The translations under genes were made by a program, and so were the position numbers. A stretch of 64,000 bases of DNA from assembly GCA_016648135.1 (NCBI GenBank), contig JADDOH010004237.1:1-64000 (forward strand), in the 5' to 3' direction. Positions 22,301 through 28,095 of the stretch are shown here, piece after piece. Below the pieces are notes generated by a model that was not told the DNA's origin, searched no databases, and was given only the letters and a program-made list of their open reading frames with translations. Origin of the DNA: Agrypnia vestita (taxonomy: Eukaryota > Arthropoda > Insecta > Trichoptera > Phryganeidae). Every line of letters starts with the position of its first letter. Position 1 is the stretch's first letter.

Positions 22301-23990
22301 TAATATGTGTGGTAGATAGAATAAAGAAAGGAGTGCTGAGATGGTTTGGTCATGTGGAACGTATGAACGAGGAAAGGATGGTTAAGAAAATATATGAGGC
22401 GAGTGTTGAAGGCAACAGAAATAGAGGGCGTCCGCGAAAGACCTGGCACGATCAGATACAACAAGTGTTTGAGGATGATTGTATGAGAAGATGTATGAAT
22501 GTGGCCGAAGCAAAAGTGGTGTGCCAGGATAGAAGAGTGTGGCGTTCAATCCTCTCTGCCTACCCCTGCGGGGAAACGGCGTGATGGTTAGTTAGTTACC
22601 TTATGTTATATTTCTTTAGTAATCTCCCATTGTTTCTGGACAACTTGTTACCGGGATTGTACCCAATTAAACCTGCAAATTATTACGCTATTATATCAAT
22701 AATGAATATTACTTTTAAATATATAAGTAAATTATTGAATCAGCGACAAGCTAGAGAGTAGTGTGATAAGCTCAAAATTACGAAATGTAAGTTAATCATT
22801 GAATCATTGATATACCTTAATCACAATCACTAACAGTGATTAAGTAGCTTAAAATATCGTGATTCTTGTCTGAAAATATTTATTTTCATTTGATTTGATA
22901 TTCTTATTTGTCGTAGAAAATTGTGCCTCTTATGCCTAAGAAGAGTTTAATATAGTCATTGAATGAATAGTACGACAAAATACTATTTAGTTGCTATTTT
23001 TTCCATTTTGTGTATGGATACACTTTTTAATTATTGTATATCATCAAATACCAATCGCACTCATCAGCGTGTCTACATAGTAATTAATCTGTTCACTGTG
23101 CGGTGGTACTGTCGACTTCCTTTACTGGAGAATTTAGGTTAATTTAGAAGTGAAGTCGCAACTGTTTTGCACGTATTGAATTTGAAAGATTCCGACCCCT
23201 CGACGATGAGTCGCAAGATTAATCTATAGGTACAAATAGTATATTTTTAACACTCGCGATTTGTTTGTTCCCAGGTATCAAAAGATGAACTCGCTAAACT
23301 CGTACAAGGATTTGAGAAACAGGAGTTATTGACCAGCGGCGGAGTGACGCTGGCGGGGCAGAGGTACATTTATCTTAGCGGCACAGACCGAGTGGTCAGA
23401 GCAAAATTCGGCAAAATCGGAGTCCACTGCATGAAAACACAGCAAGGTGAGCGCATTATTACAATTTTCTGGGGTTATAATTTAAAAAAAAACGTGCTAA
23501 CTAGGACATGTAAATGTTTAGACAACTAAGAATTTAATATTGGATAATAAAAATTTACAACGGTGATTAATTTGAAGTCAATCGGTTTTGATACCATTGT
23601 GTCTCGCATTTATTATTTATAAATCAATAAAGTAAATGGAAATGGGTTATTGTACGTTTTATTTCGTATTAAGTTTCGGATAAAATGAATGAACAATATC
23701 AAATTACACTACGCCCACGTTTTATACTATGAAAAACTGGGTTTTATAATAAACTACAGACCACAAGGTGACTGTTTAAAGCACTCTTCTATATAAAAAT
23801 TAAATTGCACAAAACGTTTTTTAATTGATAATGCATTTTGACTGTGAGAATAATATAAGTAATACTAATTCCGCGGTGTGATTTTGTTGCAGCTGTCGTA
23901 GTATCACTTTATGAGGAACCAATCCAGCCACAACAGGCAGCGTCTGTGGTGGAGAAACTAGGAGATTACTTAATTACCTGCGGATACTAG
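7253..23990 (+). CDS. chic: Profilin, join(7253..7363, 23275..23446, 23893..23990), 126 aa
   Basis: Profilin binds actin monomers, poly-proline ligands (formins, Ena/VASP) and phosphoinositides in the cytosol, and feeds ATP-actin to growing filaments. The spliced product is 126 residues, the usual insect length. It starts [11 protein letters not shown], contains [17 protein letters not shown] and HCMKTQQ in the middle, and ends [14 protein letters not shown]. The N-terminal MSWQxYVD and C-terminal helices are the family's poly-proline-binding faces. All four internal splice sites are canonical (GAA|gtaagt, cccag|GTATCA, CAAG|gtgagc, ttgcag|CTGTC), phases 0 and 1, and no frame is broken. Intron 1 is 15,911 bp and full of transposons; intron 2 is 446 bp. 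The Drosophila orthologue is chickadee. Recognition is from memory of the family; I am very sure of it. Confidence 0.97.
7592..9007. other. Intron interval, no element recognised
   Basis: Mixed-composition intron sequence without supported ORFs or repeat termini. Being near the 5' end of the gene it could hold intronic enhancers, but nothing specific is visible. Confidence 0.4.
9008..9480 (-). mobile_element. Non-LTR family N1, copy 2: 3' end
   Basis: Minus-strand frames encode the post-RT C-terminus: [18 protein letters not shown] near 9480, then [19 protein letters not shown] and [20 protein letters not shown]. The 3' end at 9010-9040 (reverse complement CACGGGGAAACGGCGTGATG) matches the end of copy 4 at 22565-22590. 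It is 5' truncated, with frame breaks after about 9240. LRWFGHxERM is typical of insect non-LTR reverse transcriptases. Confidence 0.8.
9481..10886. other. Intron interval, nothing recognised except a short hairpin
   Basis: No supported gene. A small perfect hairpin occurs at 10698-10721 (CAAACGGC, 8-nt loop, GCCGTTTG). Confidence 0.4.
10887..12631 (-). mobile_element. Pogo/Tigger-type DNA transposon P1, decayed
   Basis: 1,745 bp flanked by TA. Terminal inverted repeats: left GGGTGATTGCGCTAGTAGTC, right (reverse complement) GGGTGATTTCGCCAGTGCTC. The ends and interior carry many scattered copies of a subterminal motif, AGTAGTCGGCC, on both strands (10903, 11102, 11141, 12059, 12183, 12590 and others). 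TA duplication is the Tc1/mariner-superfamily signature, and the transposase remnant inside (next entry) places it near pogo/Tigger. Internal deletion and many stops mean it cannot move by itself. Confidence 0.75.
11320..11830 (-). pseudogene. Transposase remnant of P1 (pogo/Tigger, DDE)
   Basis: Read on the minus strand, 11830-11700 gives [20 protein letters not shown], which fits the helix-turn-helix of pogo/Tigger/jerky transposases (AAxxxGVPRxTLxDRIxGR). Next comes LSDENKIVE, then in another frame [18 protein letters not shown]. At 11398-11341, [12 protein letters not shown] followed by a stop then PKC resembles the first catalytic Asp block (RIFNxDExGFxLxPKxG). The remaining catalytic region is not seen. 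Several stops and frameshifts. The family match is from pattern memory and should be checked by search. Confidence 0.6.
12700..12850. repeat. Near-perfect inverted repeat, ~62-bp arms
   Basis: Arms 12700-12762 and 12789-12850 are reverse complements with almost no mismatch (TAAGATTTTTCGACTTGTTA at one end). The loop is 26 nt and contains a short GGTTTTATATTA direct repeat. It starts about 70 bp right of element P1. Non-coding. Confidence 0.85.
12881..12927. repeat. Hairpin overlapping the start of the Penelope-like fragment
   Basis: CACAATCCCCACATTCTAG (about 12884-12902) faces its exact reverse complement at about 12909-12927 across a 6-nt loop. The right arm is coding sequence of the Penelope-like fragment, so the left arm is an inverted copy of its 5' edge. 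Such twin inversions can arise by template switching during target-primed reverse transcription. Confidence 0.8.
12912..13016 (+). mobile_element. Penelope-like element fragment, GIY-YIG endonuclease
   Basis: A 34-codon frame begins [20 protein letters not shown] and continues FKEHKR before a stop. The CxxC before TYIGxTGRS and the following RxxEH are the GIY-YIG endonuclease hallmarks of Penelope-like retroelements; the enzyme nicks target DNA for reverse transcription. Only this domain is left: the reverse transcriptase is missing upstream, where an inverted duplication of the edge lies. Downstream, another frame reads [19 protein letters not shown], a typical Penelope C-terminal tail whose DNA also forms the hammerhead motif at 13198-13240. 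Confidence 0.75.
13198..13240 (+). ncRNA. Hammerhead ribozyme motif 1 (Penelope-associated)
   Basis: All conserved parts of a type I hammerhead are present in order: stem I strand TTCAC, core CTGATGA (13203-13209), stem II GGAA/TTCC with a GAC-containing loop, GAAA (13226-13229), a minimal stem III around CATG, cleavage triplet GTA, and stem I strand GTGAA. Self-cleaving hammerheads with very short stem III are an established feature of Penelope-like elements. Stem II has one bulged or mismatched pair. Activity is inferred from sequence only. Confidence 0.65.
13347..13386 (-). ncRNA. Hammerhead ribozyme motif 2, opposite strand
   Basis: Minus strand: stem I strand CTC, core CTGATGA, stem II CGTT/AACG with a 12-nt loop, GAAA, C, cleavage triplet GTC, stem I strand GAG. 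Stem III is essentially absent, as in the shortest Penelope hammerheads. It faces motif 1 across about 110 bp and directly abuts the palindrome at 13387, suggesting inverted terminal repeats of the same or a related element. Confidence 0.55.
13387..13449. repeat. Perfect hairpin, 29-bp arms
   Basis: GACGACCTTTACCTGCGGAG (first 20 bases of the left arm, 13387-13415) is matched exactly in reverse complement by 13421-13449 across a 5-nt loop (GGACT). GC-rich stem in AT-rich surroundings. Confidence 0.9.
13451..13551. repeat. Tandem duplication, period 59
   Basis: Unit 13451-13492 (CACGGGACATAATAATTGTG at its start) recurs at 13510-13551 with a few changes; both contain GGGATTTTGAAGC and GAAAATTCA. 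Confidence 0.75.
13951..14442 (+). mobile_element. piggyBac-like transposase remnant with internal deletion
   Basis: Starts [15 protein letters not shown] at 13951 and breaks into several frames. From 14140 the frame reads [20 protein letters not shown], then QHNIVQ and [15 protein letters not shown], resembling the N-terminal part of the piggyBac DDE domain (RTxxHNIV, FxxF). It jumps directly to a Cys-rich tail, [20 protein letters not shown] (14383-14442), like the piggyBac C-terminal zinc-binding region. The catalytic core is deleted. TTAA-flanked ends were not located. Confidence 0.6.
14443..16065. other. Intron interval, nothing recognised
   Basis: No supported ORF or repeat boundary. 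A TTAA-containing stretch near 14829-14840 could be the right edge of the piggyBac derivative, but no matching left end was found. Confidence 0.35.
16078..16205. repeat. Imperfect tandem duplication, ~65-bp unit
   Basis: ATTTTAAAAAATGCTACAGA ... ATATCTGCGGTCG at 16096-16143 is followed by a second version, ATTTTAAAAAGCGCTACAAA ... ATATCTGCGGTCG, at 16158-16203. Confidence 0.7.
16206..16897. other. AT-rich interval with TATATC runs, no gene seen
   Basis: 16380-16460 is low-complexity (repeated GGATATATATCC/AAAATCC). A short minus-strand frame at 16573-16758 does not resemble a family I know. Confidence 0.4.
16898..17229. mobile_element. MITE family C, copy 2
   Basis: Terminal inverted repeats of about 60 bp: left TATACAGATGTCTCGTAGCT..., right (reverse complement) TATATAGAATGTCTCATTGC.... 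Both continue with AGTAG, ACTT, ACAGGTGGATT and TTGATAATGAG. Shorter than copies 1 and 3. Confidence 0.75.
17350..17530 (-). pseudogene. Decayed non-LTR reverse transcriptase C-terminal piece
   Basis: The minus strand reads YAFEMRYWS, stop, MVKIPQAA, which fits the AFEMWxxRRMLKIPWT block following insect reverse transcriptase domains; the same block is [15 protein letters not shown] in the element at 18408-19345. Only a short stretch with stops is recognisable. Confidence 0.4.
17546..18160. other. Intron interval, nothing recognised
   Basis: No supported gene. An open minus-strand frame at 17802-18011 is short and unlike a known family. Confidence 0.35.
18161..18271. repeat. 111-bp exact direct repeat, copy 1
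   Basis: Identical over 111 bases to 21346-21456 (starts TGTATGTAATCCATTATATC, ends ATTGAATCAAATATA). Copy 1 is followed by a Helitron-like 3' end at 18386; copy 2 is followed by the 222-bp palindrome. Confidence 0.92.
18345..18387 (+). mobile_element. Helitron-like 3' end
   Basis: CGCG-TGCGAAGC-CGCG hairpin, then GGGCACAG and the terminal CTAG (18383-18386) followed by T. A GC hairpin a few bases before CTRR and insertion before T are the standard Helitron 3' signature, and GCGAAGCCGCGxGGGCA-type ends are widespread in arthropods. The 5' TC end was not identified, so the element's extent leftward is unknown; it may include the 111-bp repeat. Confidence 0.6.
18408..19345 (+). mobile_element. 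Non-LTR retrotransposon family N3, decayed RT fragment
   Basis: Frame 18408-18584 carries motif [18 protein letters not shown] and motif [13 protein letters not shown]. After a break at 18584 the frame continues ([20 protein letters not shown] at 18593) through [21 protein letters not shown] and [15 protein letters not shown] to a stop at 19061. Further right, broken frames show [11 protein letters not shown] and [20 protein letters not shown], the usual 3' coding end of this group. The start lies only about 20 bp right of a Helitron-like end. The endonuclease and the first half of the RT are missing. Confidence 0.8.
19534..19695 (-). mobile_element. Non-LTR family N1, copy 3: 3' terminal scrap
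   Basis: Matches the 3' end of copy 2 on the same strand: CCATCACGC(A/C)GTTT(T/C)C..., then AGGTAGGCGGAGAGGATAGA and CATGCAAACTC(T)ACGGTTGTTG. Only about 160 bp. Confidence 0.7.
19700..19793. mobile_element. MITE family B, copy 2 (right half)
   Basis: Shares with 3050-3150 the order GGTGTTTATACCCACACAAC, CAATG, CGTATGCACGGCTTAC, then ATTCGGTCGTCTTTCTTAAA and the GGAAAGAGATTTGTAC end. The left half is missing. Confidence 0.65.
20013..20043 (+). mobile_element. Helitron-like 3' end of the GGCCGC family, copy 1
   Basis: GCGC-GAGA-GCGC hairpin, then CGATTGCTTACTG and CTAG. The block CGATTGCTTA(A)CTGCTAG recurs at 32881-32897 after an analogous hairpin. The flanking base here is G rather than T, so the end may be altered. 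Confidence 0.4.
20058..20415. repeat. Tandem array, 135-136 bp unit, ~2.6 copies
   Basis: GTTTCCTGTGCAGCAAACAC begins at 20063, 20199 and 20334. Each unit contains short palindromes GGCCGCTTCGCGGCC and GGCCGCTGCGCGGCC. Units are nearly identical, so expansion is recent. A 158-codon minus-strand frame across it reflects the 135-bp (45-codon) periodicity rather than a gene. Confidence 0.9.
20527..20599 (-). tRNA. tRNA-Arg(ACG)-like gene or pseudogene
   Basis: The 73-nt minus-strand sequence begins GGTCCTGTGGCGCAACGAAT. The anticodon arm is TCTGA-CTACGGA-TCAGA, which places ACG at the anticodon. The T arm is CCAGG-TTCTAAT-CCTGG. A run of eight T follows a few bases after the 3' end, a normal RNA polymerase III terminator. 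Deviations from a functional tRNA-Arg: the D-loop GG is changed to GA, the T-loop has TTCTAA instead of TTCGAA, and the acceptor stem has a C-A mismatch. These suggest a decayed copy or a SINE head rather than a working gene. Confidence 0.6.
20990..21176. repeat. GC-rich palindrome cluster, GGCCGC family copy 2
   Basis: Several short palindromes of the form GGCCGC-NN-AGCGGCC in otherwise AT-rich DNA (21013, 21052, 21093, 21128), ending in ATCGGC-GAAA-GCTGAT and TTGCTCAGTTGCTCA. The order of parts matches the copy at 32685-32897, so it is probably a decayed member of the same Helitron-like family. Confidence 0.55.
21346..21456. repeat. 111-bp exact direct repeat, copy 2
   Basis: Identical to 18161-18271. 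It ends 24 bp before the perfect palindrome. Confidence 0.92.
21481..21702. repeat. Perfect 222-bp palindrome without spacer
   Basis: Two 111-bp arms are exact reverse complements, meeting at 21591/21592 (ACAAC|GTTGT) with no loop. Each arm, read outward from the centre, shows a decayed hammerhead scaffold: TTGTTA / TTGATAA (core, two changes from CTGATGA) / GGGA-GAAA-TCCC stem II / GAAAA / CGTTC / TAACAA, with stem I TTGTTA-TAACAA intact. This suggests two Penelope-type terminal repeats joined head to head. A loop-free perfect palindrome is rarely stable, so an assembly artefact must also be considered. Confidence 0.85.
22015..22608 (+). mobile_element. Non-LTR family N1, copy 4: internally deleted
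   Basis: Opens with [20 protein letters not shown], motif B ([13 protein letters not shown]) and motif [12 protein letters not shown] at 22209-22241. After CMQGNMCGR it jumps in another frame to [20 protein letters not shown] and continues [15 protein letters not shown] to [14 protein letters not shown] and a stop at 22584. Relative to copies 1 and 2, the segment between the RT thumb and RIKKG is deleted. The 3' end GGGGAAACGGCGTGATGG then GTTAGTTA matches the other copies. Confidence 0.85.
22609..23274. other. End of intron 1, no element recognised
   Basis: AT-rich. The last 60 bp supply a normal branch/pyrimidine region (TTTGTTTGTTCCCAG) for exon 2. Confidence 0.5.
23275..23446 (+). CDS. 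chic: Profilin coding exon 2
   Basis: 172 nt, residues [13 protein letters not shown] through HCMKTQQ plus the first base of an Ala codon. It includes [16 protein letters not shown], part of the actin-binding surface. Flanked by CCCAG and GTGAGC. Confidence 0.97.
23447..23892 (+). other. Profilin intron 2, 446 bp
   Basis: GTGAGC donor, TTTTGTTGCAG acceptor; phase 1. AT-rich, no element recognised. Confidence 0.92.
23893..23990 (+). CDS. chic: Profilin coding exon 3 and stop
   Basis: Encodes [20 protein letters not shown] then [12 protein letters not shown] and TAG at 23988-23990. This is the C-terminal helix that contributes to poly-proline binding. Confidence 0.97.
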
Positions 23991-23992
23991 AG

Positions 23993-24082
23993 GTACGTGG
24001 CGAGCGTGTAGCGCCGACTGATTGCCATTACCATTGCCCGCTGTCATACCGCTGTCTCACACTTGTGTTTCCCTTTTTGCAG
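23993..24082 (+). other. Probable 3' UTR intron of profilin
   Basis: Two bases after the stop, AG|GTACGTGG looks like a donor; TTTCCCTTTTTGCAG at 24068-24082 looks like an acceptor. The 90-nt length is typical of small insect introns. Needs transcript support. Confidence 0.5.
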
Positions 24083-24330
24083 ACGCGAGCCGTGATCTGA
24101 GGACTACTACGTTAAGATTACTTTAATTGTTTTTTAAATAAGTAATTACTTTTGTATATTGTATAAAATGGCACGGGCGGCGCGCGCCGCACAACCGACC
24201 GACCGTCTCTCTACGCCAGCGGGCCGCCGTGTCGGATGATAAATCAAATATATACAGCGAGCATTTTGTGTACGCGCTTTCCACCACAAATATTCATACT
24301 GAGAGTATGTCTAATAAATTAGGATTTTTA
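24083..24330 (+). other. Profilin 3' UTR with candidate poly(A) signal
   Basis: Starts ACGCGAGCCGTGATC. The first clear AATAAA is at 24313-24318; an earlier variant (GATAAATC) is near 24236. The exact end is uncertain. Confidence 0.45.
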
Positions 24331-24819
24331 ACGAAAAATCTCTAGTCCCGTAATAGAGCCTCGACTTCCTCTCGCGGCTGCGCTGCCATACAGCCGCTAT
24401 CTATATGTAATGTTAGATAATACGGAACGGATTAGTGTATGAGCTCAATCGCTATTTCATCTTTTATTTGCCACCTTTATTTTTCCATACCTAAATGACT
24501 TATAAAGCGCTCGATGAATTTACTTTCGATTTTTAAATTAAAGCTTGCATAAATAAGTAAAAAAAGGTGTATATTCTGTTTATGAAATATCGTGGATTGA
24601 TATTTAAACTATAGCTTTGTAAATTGATTCTTATACTGTGCGAAGGGATACTGTGTCTATCTGGTGATAAAAATAAATTTGTATTATGAAATAAATAAGT
24701 TTTTAATTGGCCAAATGACAACCTTCCTGGGACGGGAGCCGCACTCGGTAGGAACTCGCCACCCGGTAGGACACCAGCTCCGCCGACCGACAGAGAATCG
24801 AATCATTTGTACTGCCCTC
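24331..24819. other. Intergenic interval, nothing recognised
   Basis: No supported gene or repeat end. Confidence 0.4.
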
Positions 24820-25010
24820 TTTGTAACTCAACATTTGTAATAAAAACAATTTTGTTTGTTGATTGTCTCCATTAAACGAAAAACTTTGCAAGCAACATTT
24901 TTGTGTTTTTCTGCATATTCCTACATCACATTTGGACATCACCGTTCGGAGGATCGCACCGCCCGTCGAGGACGACGAGAAAAATGGAGCAAACTTCTCA
25001 AAACACAATT
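24820..25010 (-). pseudogene. Possible piggyBac C-terminal Cys-rich remnant
   Basis: The minus-strand frame contains MSKCDVGICRKTQKCCLQSF, which resembles the CxVGLCxxxCF end of piggyBac-derived transposases. No other part of a transposase was found nearby, so this is weak. Confidence 0.25.
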
Positions 25011-25146
25011 ATAATTTATTTCGCAATATTTTTTGTCTAACGTGAGTTCTTTGCTCACAGAAAAATGAGAAATCTTAAATTCTCTTGTATTTGCCGTGGA
25101 TTGGAATCTGATTCACAATAATGAATGCAAATTTAAAATTACTTTT

Positions 25147-25191
25147 TTGTCTACCGGTTTCGAGACATAACCCGTCTCTTCGTCAGGACAA
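25147..25191 (-). ncRNA. Hammerhead ribozyme motif 3
   Basis: The best-formed of the motifs. Minus strand: stem I TTGTC, core CTGACGA, stem II GAGAC/GTCTC with loop GGGTTAT, GAAA, minimal stem III CCGG, cleavage triplet GTA, stem I GACAA. Both stems pair perfectly and all core bases fit CTGANGA/GAAA. The short stem III is the form known from Penelope-like elements. A decayed copy in the other orientation lies at 25625-25670. No open Penelope frame is nearby. Confidence 0.72.
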
Positions 25192-25534
25192 CCACTACAC
25201 TAGCGTGTAAATATTACCACACACCACATAGTATTATTTACGTACCAACAACTTCACATGCTTGTGTTACTCTTAACGAAAGGCCAATTAGAGTAATATG
25301 TGTGTAACAGTAAGCATGTGAAGTATTTTGTGAAGGTGTTGATATTTTTTTTTATTTGTTTATACAGTAGATACATAATGTTTTTTATAATAAATTAAAT
25401 CTATGTTATTACATTTTAGAGACATACTCCCCATAATATGAGCCGATAGCTCGAGCTTGTGGAAGGAGTATTTACAAGCCAAATAATAAAGGTACAAAAG
25501 CAGAAACCATTTAGAAGTAGTAATTTTTATTATA

Positions 25535-25591
25535 CAAAATACGAACAGTTTAAGGAAGATTTGACTTCTTTCTTAAACTGTTCGTATTTTG
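25535..25591. repeat. Hairpin, ~20-bp arms
   Basis: CAAAATACGAACAGTTTAAG and its exact reverse complement, separated by about 17 nt that also partly pair. It lies between the two opposed hammerhead-bearing repeats. Confidence 0.8.
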
Positions 25592-25624
25592 GAATAATAC
25601 TATGGTTGTGATGTGTAGTGATAT

Positions 25625-25670
25625 TTATATGCTAGTGTAGTGGTGGTTGTCATGACGAAGAAGATTCGAA
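25625..25670 (+). repeat. Decayed inverted copy of the hammerhead 3 region
   Basis: GGTTGTCATGACGAAGAAGA, TTCGAAAAAGGTAGACAAAG: stem I TTGTC/GACAA is kept, but the core C is changed (ATGACGA) and stem II is shortened. Confidence 0.6.
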
Positions 25671-25792
25671 AAAGGTAGACAAAGTAATTTTTAGTGGGTA
25701 TATGCTATATACTAACATAAATAAAATGTTGTTAAAATGTTTGACCACAGAGTTAATGTTTTAAATAATAAAAATAATGTTTCACTTATTTA

Positions 25793-26495
25793 GTGCTTGT
25801 TCAGACAGGCGGGAATCGTGCGATTGCAAATCGCGCGTTTCAAAATACGCGATTTGTGTCATGTGTTCACACAGCCGCGGTTATTAAGCGATTTGTGCGC
25901 GCGAAAATAAACGTCAGTTTGACAGCTTCGGTGCCGTTCTCCGTCTTTGAATATCAGAGATATATCCGTTCATTACTTTGTGAACGACGGCCGTGTTCCA
26001 TGGCAAGACACAAAAATATCATTGTCAGTTCATTTTTGATGAATAAATACCTACTTACCTGAAATACTCTTTTTTTCCAACGTGTCTTCACCATTTCCAA
26101 ATATCTCCACCAACTCCTGCCAAGCTTGGTTCTTGGGATATTTGAGTAATCCTCAGACTGAAGATTGCAGGTCTTTTCTCCACTTCATCAAATAAAAAGT
26201 TCAGTGTCAAAGCGATCCAATAACCATAGAAAAGAGAATATAATCCTCCTGTTGTGACATGGGAACCGCGCGGTGCCCGCAACGCAACTGAACGCTCTCA
26301 AAAAGCTCCATAGTAATAGGATCGCACGGACGCCGCGCGAGTCTATTTTCGAGGGTGTCGGTGGCGGGCAACGCGCGGTTCGACTAACCGCGCGGTTGTG
26401 TCTAAACGATCACATACAAACCTACATAAATAAGACCCGCGCGGATCCCACGCGATTCTGAAACTGCGCGGTTCCAGCTGTATCTGAACAAGCAC
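25793..26495 (-). mobile_element. PIF/Harbinger-type derivative, 703 bp
   Basis: Terminal inverted repeats GTGCTTGTTCAGACA (left) and, in reverse complement, GTGCTTGTTCAGATA (right), each flanked by TTA as the 3-bp target duplication usual for PIF/Harbinger. Subterminal regions are rich in CGCG. The interior carries a MADF-domain remnant on the minus strand; MADF/Myb-type proteins are the accessory second gene of Harbinger transposons. No transposase. Confidence 0.75.
26060..26215 (-). pseudogene. MADF-like DNA-binding domain remnant
   Basis: The minus strand reads LFDEVEKRPAIFSL, then in a shifted frame QAWQELVEIFGNGEDTLEKK, matching the MADF pattern (I..V..RP.IW ... W..I...). At least one frameshift. 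It lies inside the 703-bp Harbinger derivative, so it is transposon-encoded, not host. Confidence 0.55.
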
Positions 26496-26756
26496 TTAAT
26501 ATTTTTTCTATGTTCTCAAGTATCCCTGAGGAAATAATAAAAATTGATGAACTATCAGGTGATGATTGTTCTTAATGAAACACCAGGATTCAAGAAAAAC
26601 GACTTTTAATTACATATGTTGCATAAAGCCCTGTGGGCGACTTTTCATTACATTTTTTTGTATACCTATGTTGCTTTATAAATAAAAGCAACGAAAATAT
26701 AAATACATAGTTATTTTACAGCAGTAAAAAAATATAGTGTTCTCTTCAAAATAATA

Positions 26757-27590
26757 TATTTGGTCATCCCATAAATCATGCGGTTACATCGAGAACGTCC
26801 TGCAAGCCCTGGTGGAACCAAATGTCTGTTGAGGAACTAGCAGAGAACCTTGGATTTAAAAATTCAACAATTCATCCACATATACGTGCCATCGCACAAG
26901 TCAGCCAATTAAGTCAACGGGTTCCTTACAAACTTTCAAAGTTTAATCGTGTGCGTGCTCTTTGCTGTCATGTCTCAAGAATAAACCTTATTTGGACCAA
27001 ATAGCTACTGGTGACGAGGAAGAGGGTTCTTAATAAAAATGTCAAAGGGAAAAAACACCGACACCCCAGGCTAAAGATAACAAAGGAGGTCTACTGCGGA
27101 CAGCTCGAGTTTGTCAGTTGTCAGCGCTAGAAGAAAAACGACCATCTTTGCTTTCAAGGCAAAGGGTGTAGTTATTCCGTCGGGACAATTCTCGGCCACA
27201 TACAGCGAGGATGACAATGCAAGGACTAGAGCGGTTTAAATGGGAAACGATGCACCACCCGCTAATTTGCCGAACATTGCCCCATCCGATTATTATTTAT
27301 TTCGCTTCGGAATCGTTTAAACGGAAAAAATATGAATTCTGTAAACGAGGTCAGAACTGCACTGGGGGATTATTTTTCGTCACGGACACGTGAATTTTGG
27401 AAGACGGGCCTTACAAGTTTATCAGATAGATGGAAGAGCATTGTAGAAAATGATGGGAGAGTATGTTTCAGAGATTTTTATAGACAGAGGAATTTTAGTT
27501 CAGTAAATTTAACTGTCGTTCATGAGCCGTTCGGTAGTATTGTTTTGTGTTTTTCGGGTTTCGGCAGAAAGCAGATCTCATGACTCCGTA
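26757..27590 (+). mobile_element. mariner transposon, decayed
   Basis: The left end, TTTGGTCATCCCATAAATCA, is typical of mariner inverted repeats. Frame 26822 reads MSVEELAENLGFKNSTIHPH, then AQVSQLSQRVPYKLSKFNR, the paired helix-turn-helix region of mori-type mariner transposase. A frame break near 27000 follows, close to an ATGDE-like site. From 27210, DNARTRALKWETMHHP and in other frames PHPIIIYFASESFKRK and SLSDRWKSIVENDG correspond to the DNARPH...LPHPxYSPDLAPxDYxxF...ER WQK end. The middle catalytic part is deleted. The right inverted repeat was not found. Confidence 0.78.
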
Positions 27591-28095
27591 ATATACGAGA
27601 CTGGACAGGTATAAATAAGGTCGGTGGAAGAGCTGTTTCGAGCCGCTAGAGATAGGGTGATCTACACTCAAGGGATAGTCGGCGCGTCGGTGAGACCTGA
27701 CACGACACTAGGAGGAGAATAAGATGTACTTCAATTTTGCAAAACAGTTTAAACGTGTCTTTCCCACCAGAAAATTTGGGAGTGCTTTCAGTTTCCAAAA
27801 ATTTAATTTTTCAGCCACCACAAAATTTTCACTACCCAAAGGAAAAATAAGATTAACTGCCAAATATTTCGTTGAAAGTGAACTGTTCTAAAAGAACAGT
27901 TCGTTCATGAACGACCCATTTCTAGTTTGTTTGATTAAAAAAAACTTTTTTCACTAACTTTGAGAAATAAGAGTACGTATAAAAAAACGCATAATTTATG
28001 GAATAGTTTTTCCGTAAAAATATTCCAATTTGATGGTAAGGGTGTTATCTGTTTTACAGGCATACAGGAAGATTCTTTTATCATAATGTAATGTA
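27591..28095. other. Intergenic interval, nothing recognised
   Basis: No supported gene or repeat terminus. Confidence 0.4.

Larger units (their letters stand above)
7364..23274 (+). other. Profilin intron 1, 15.9 kb
   Basis: Donor GTAAGT, acceptor TTTGTTCCCAG. It holds most of the mobile elements listed between 9 and 23 kb. No second promoter, alternative exon or nested host gene was recognised in it. Confidence 0.9.

Noticed and set aside
24703..25008. 101-codon minus-strand frame as a host Cys-rich protein
   Set aside because: Only a short Cys motif resembles a known family (piggyBac tail); kept as a low-confidence remnant, not a gene.
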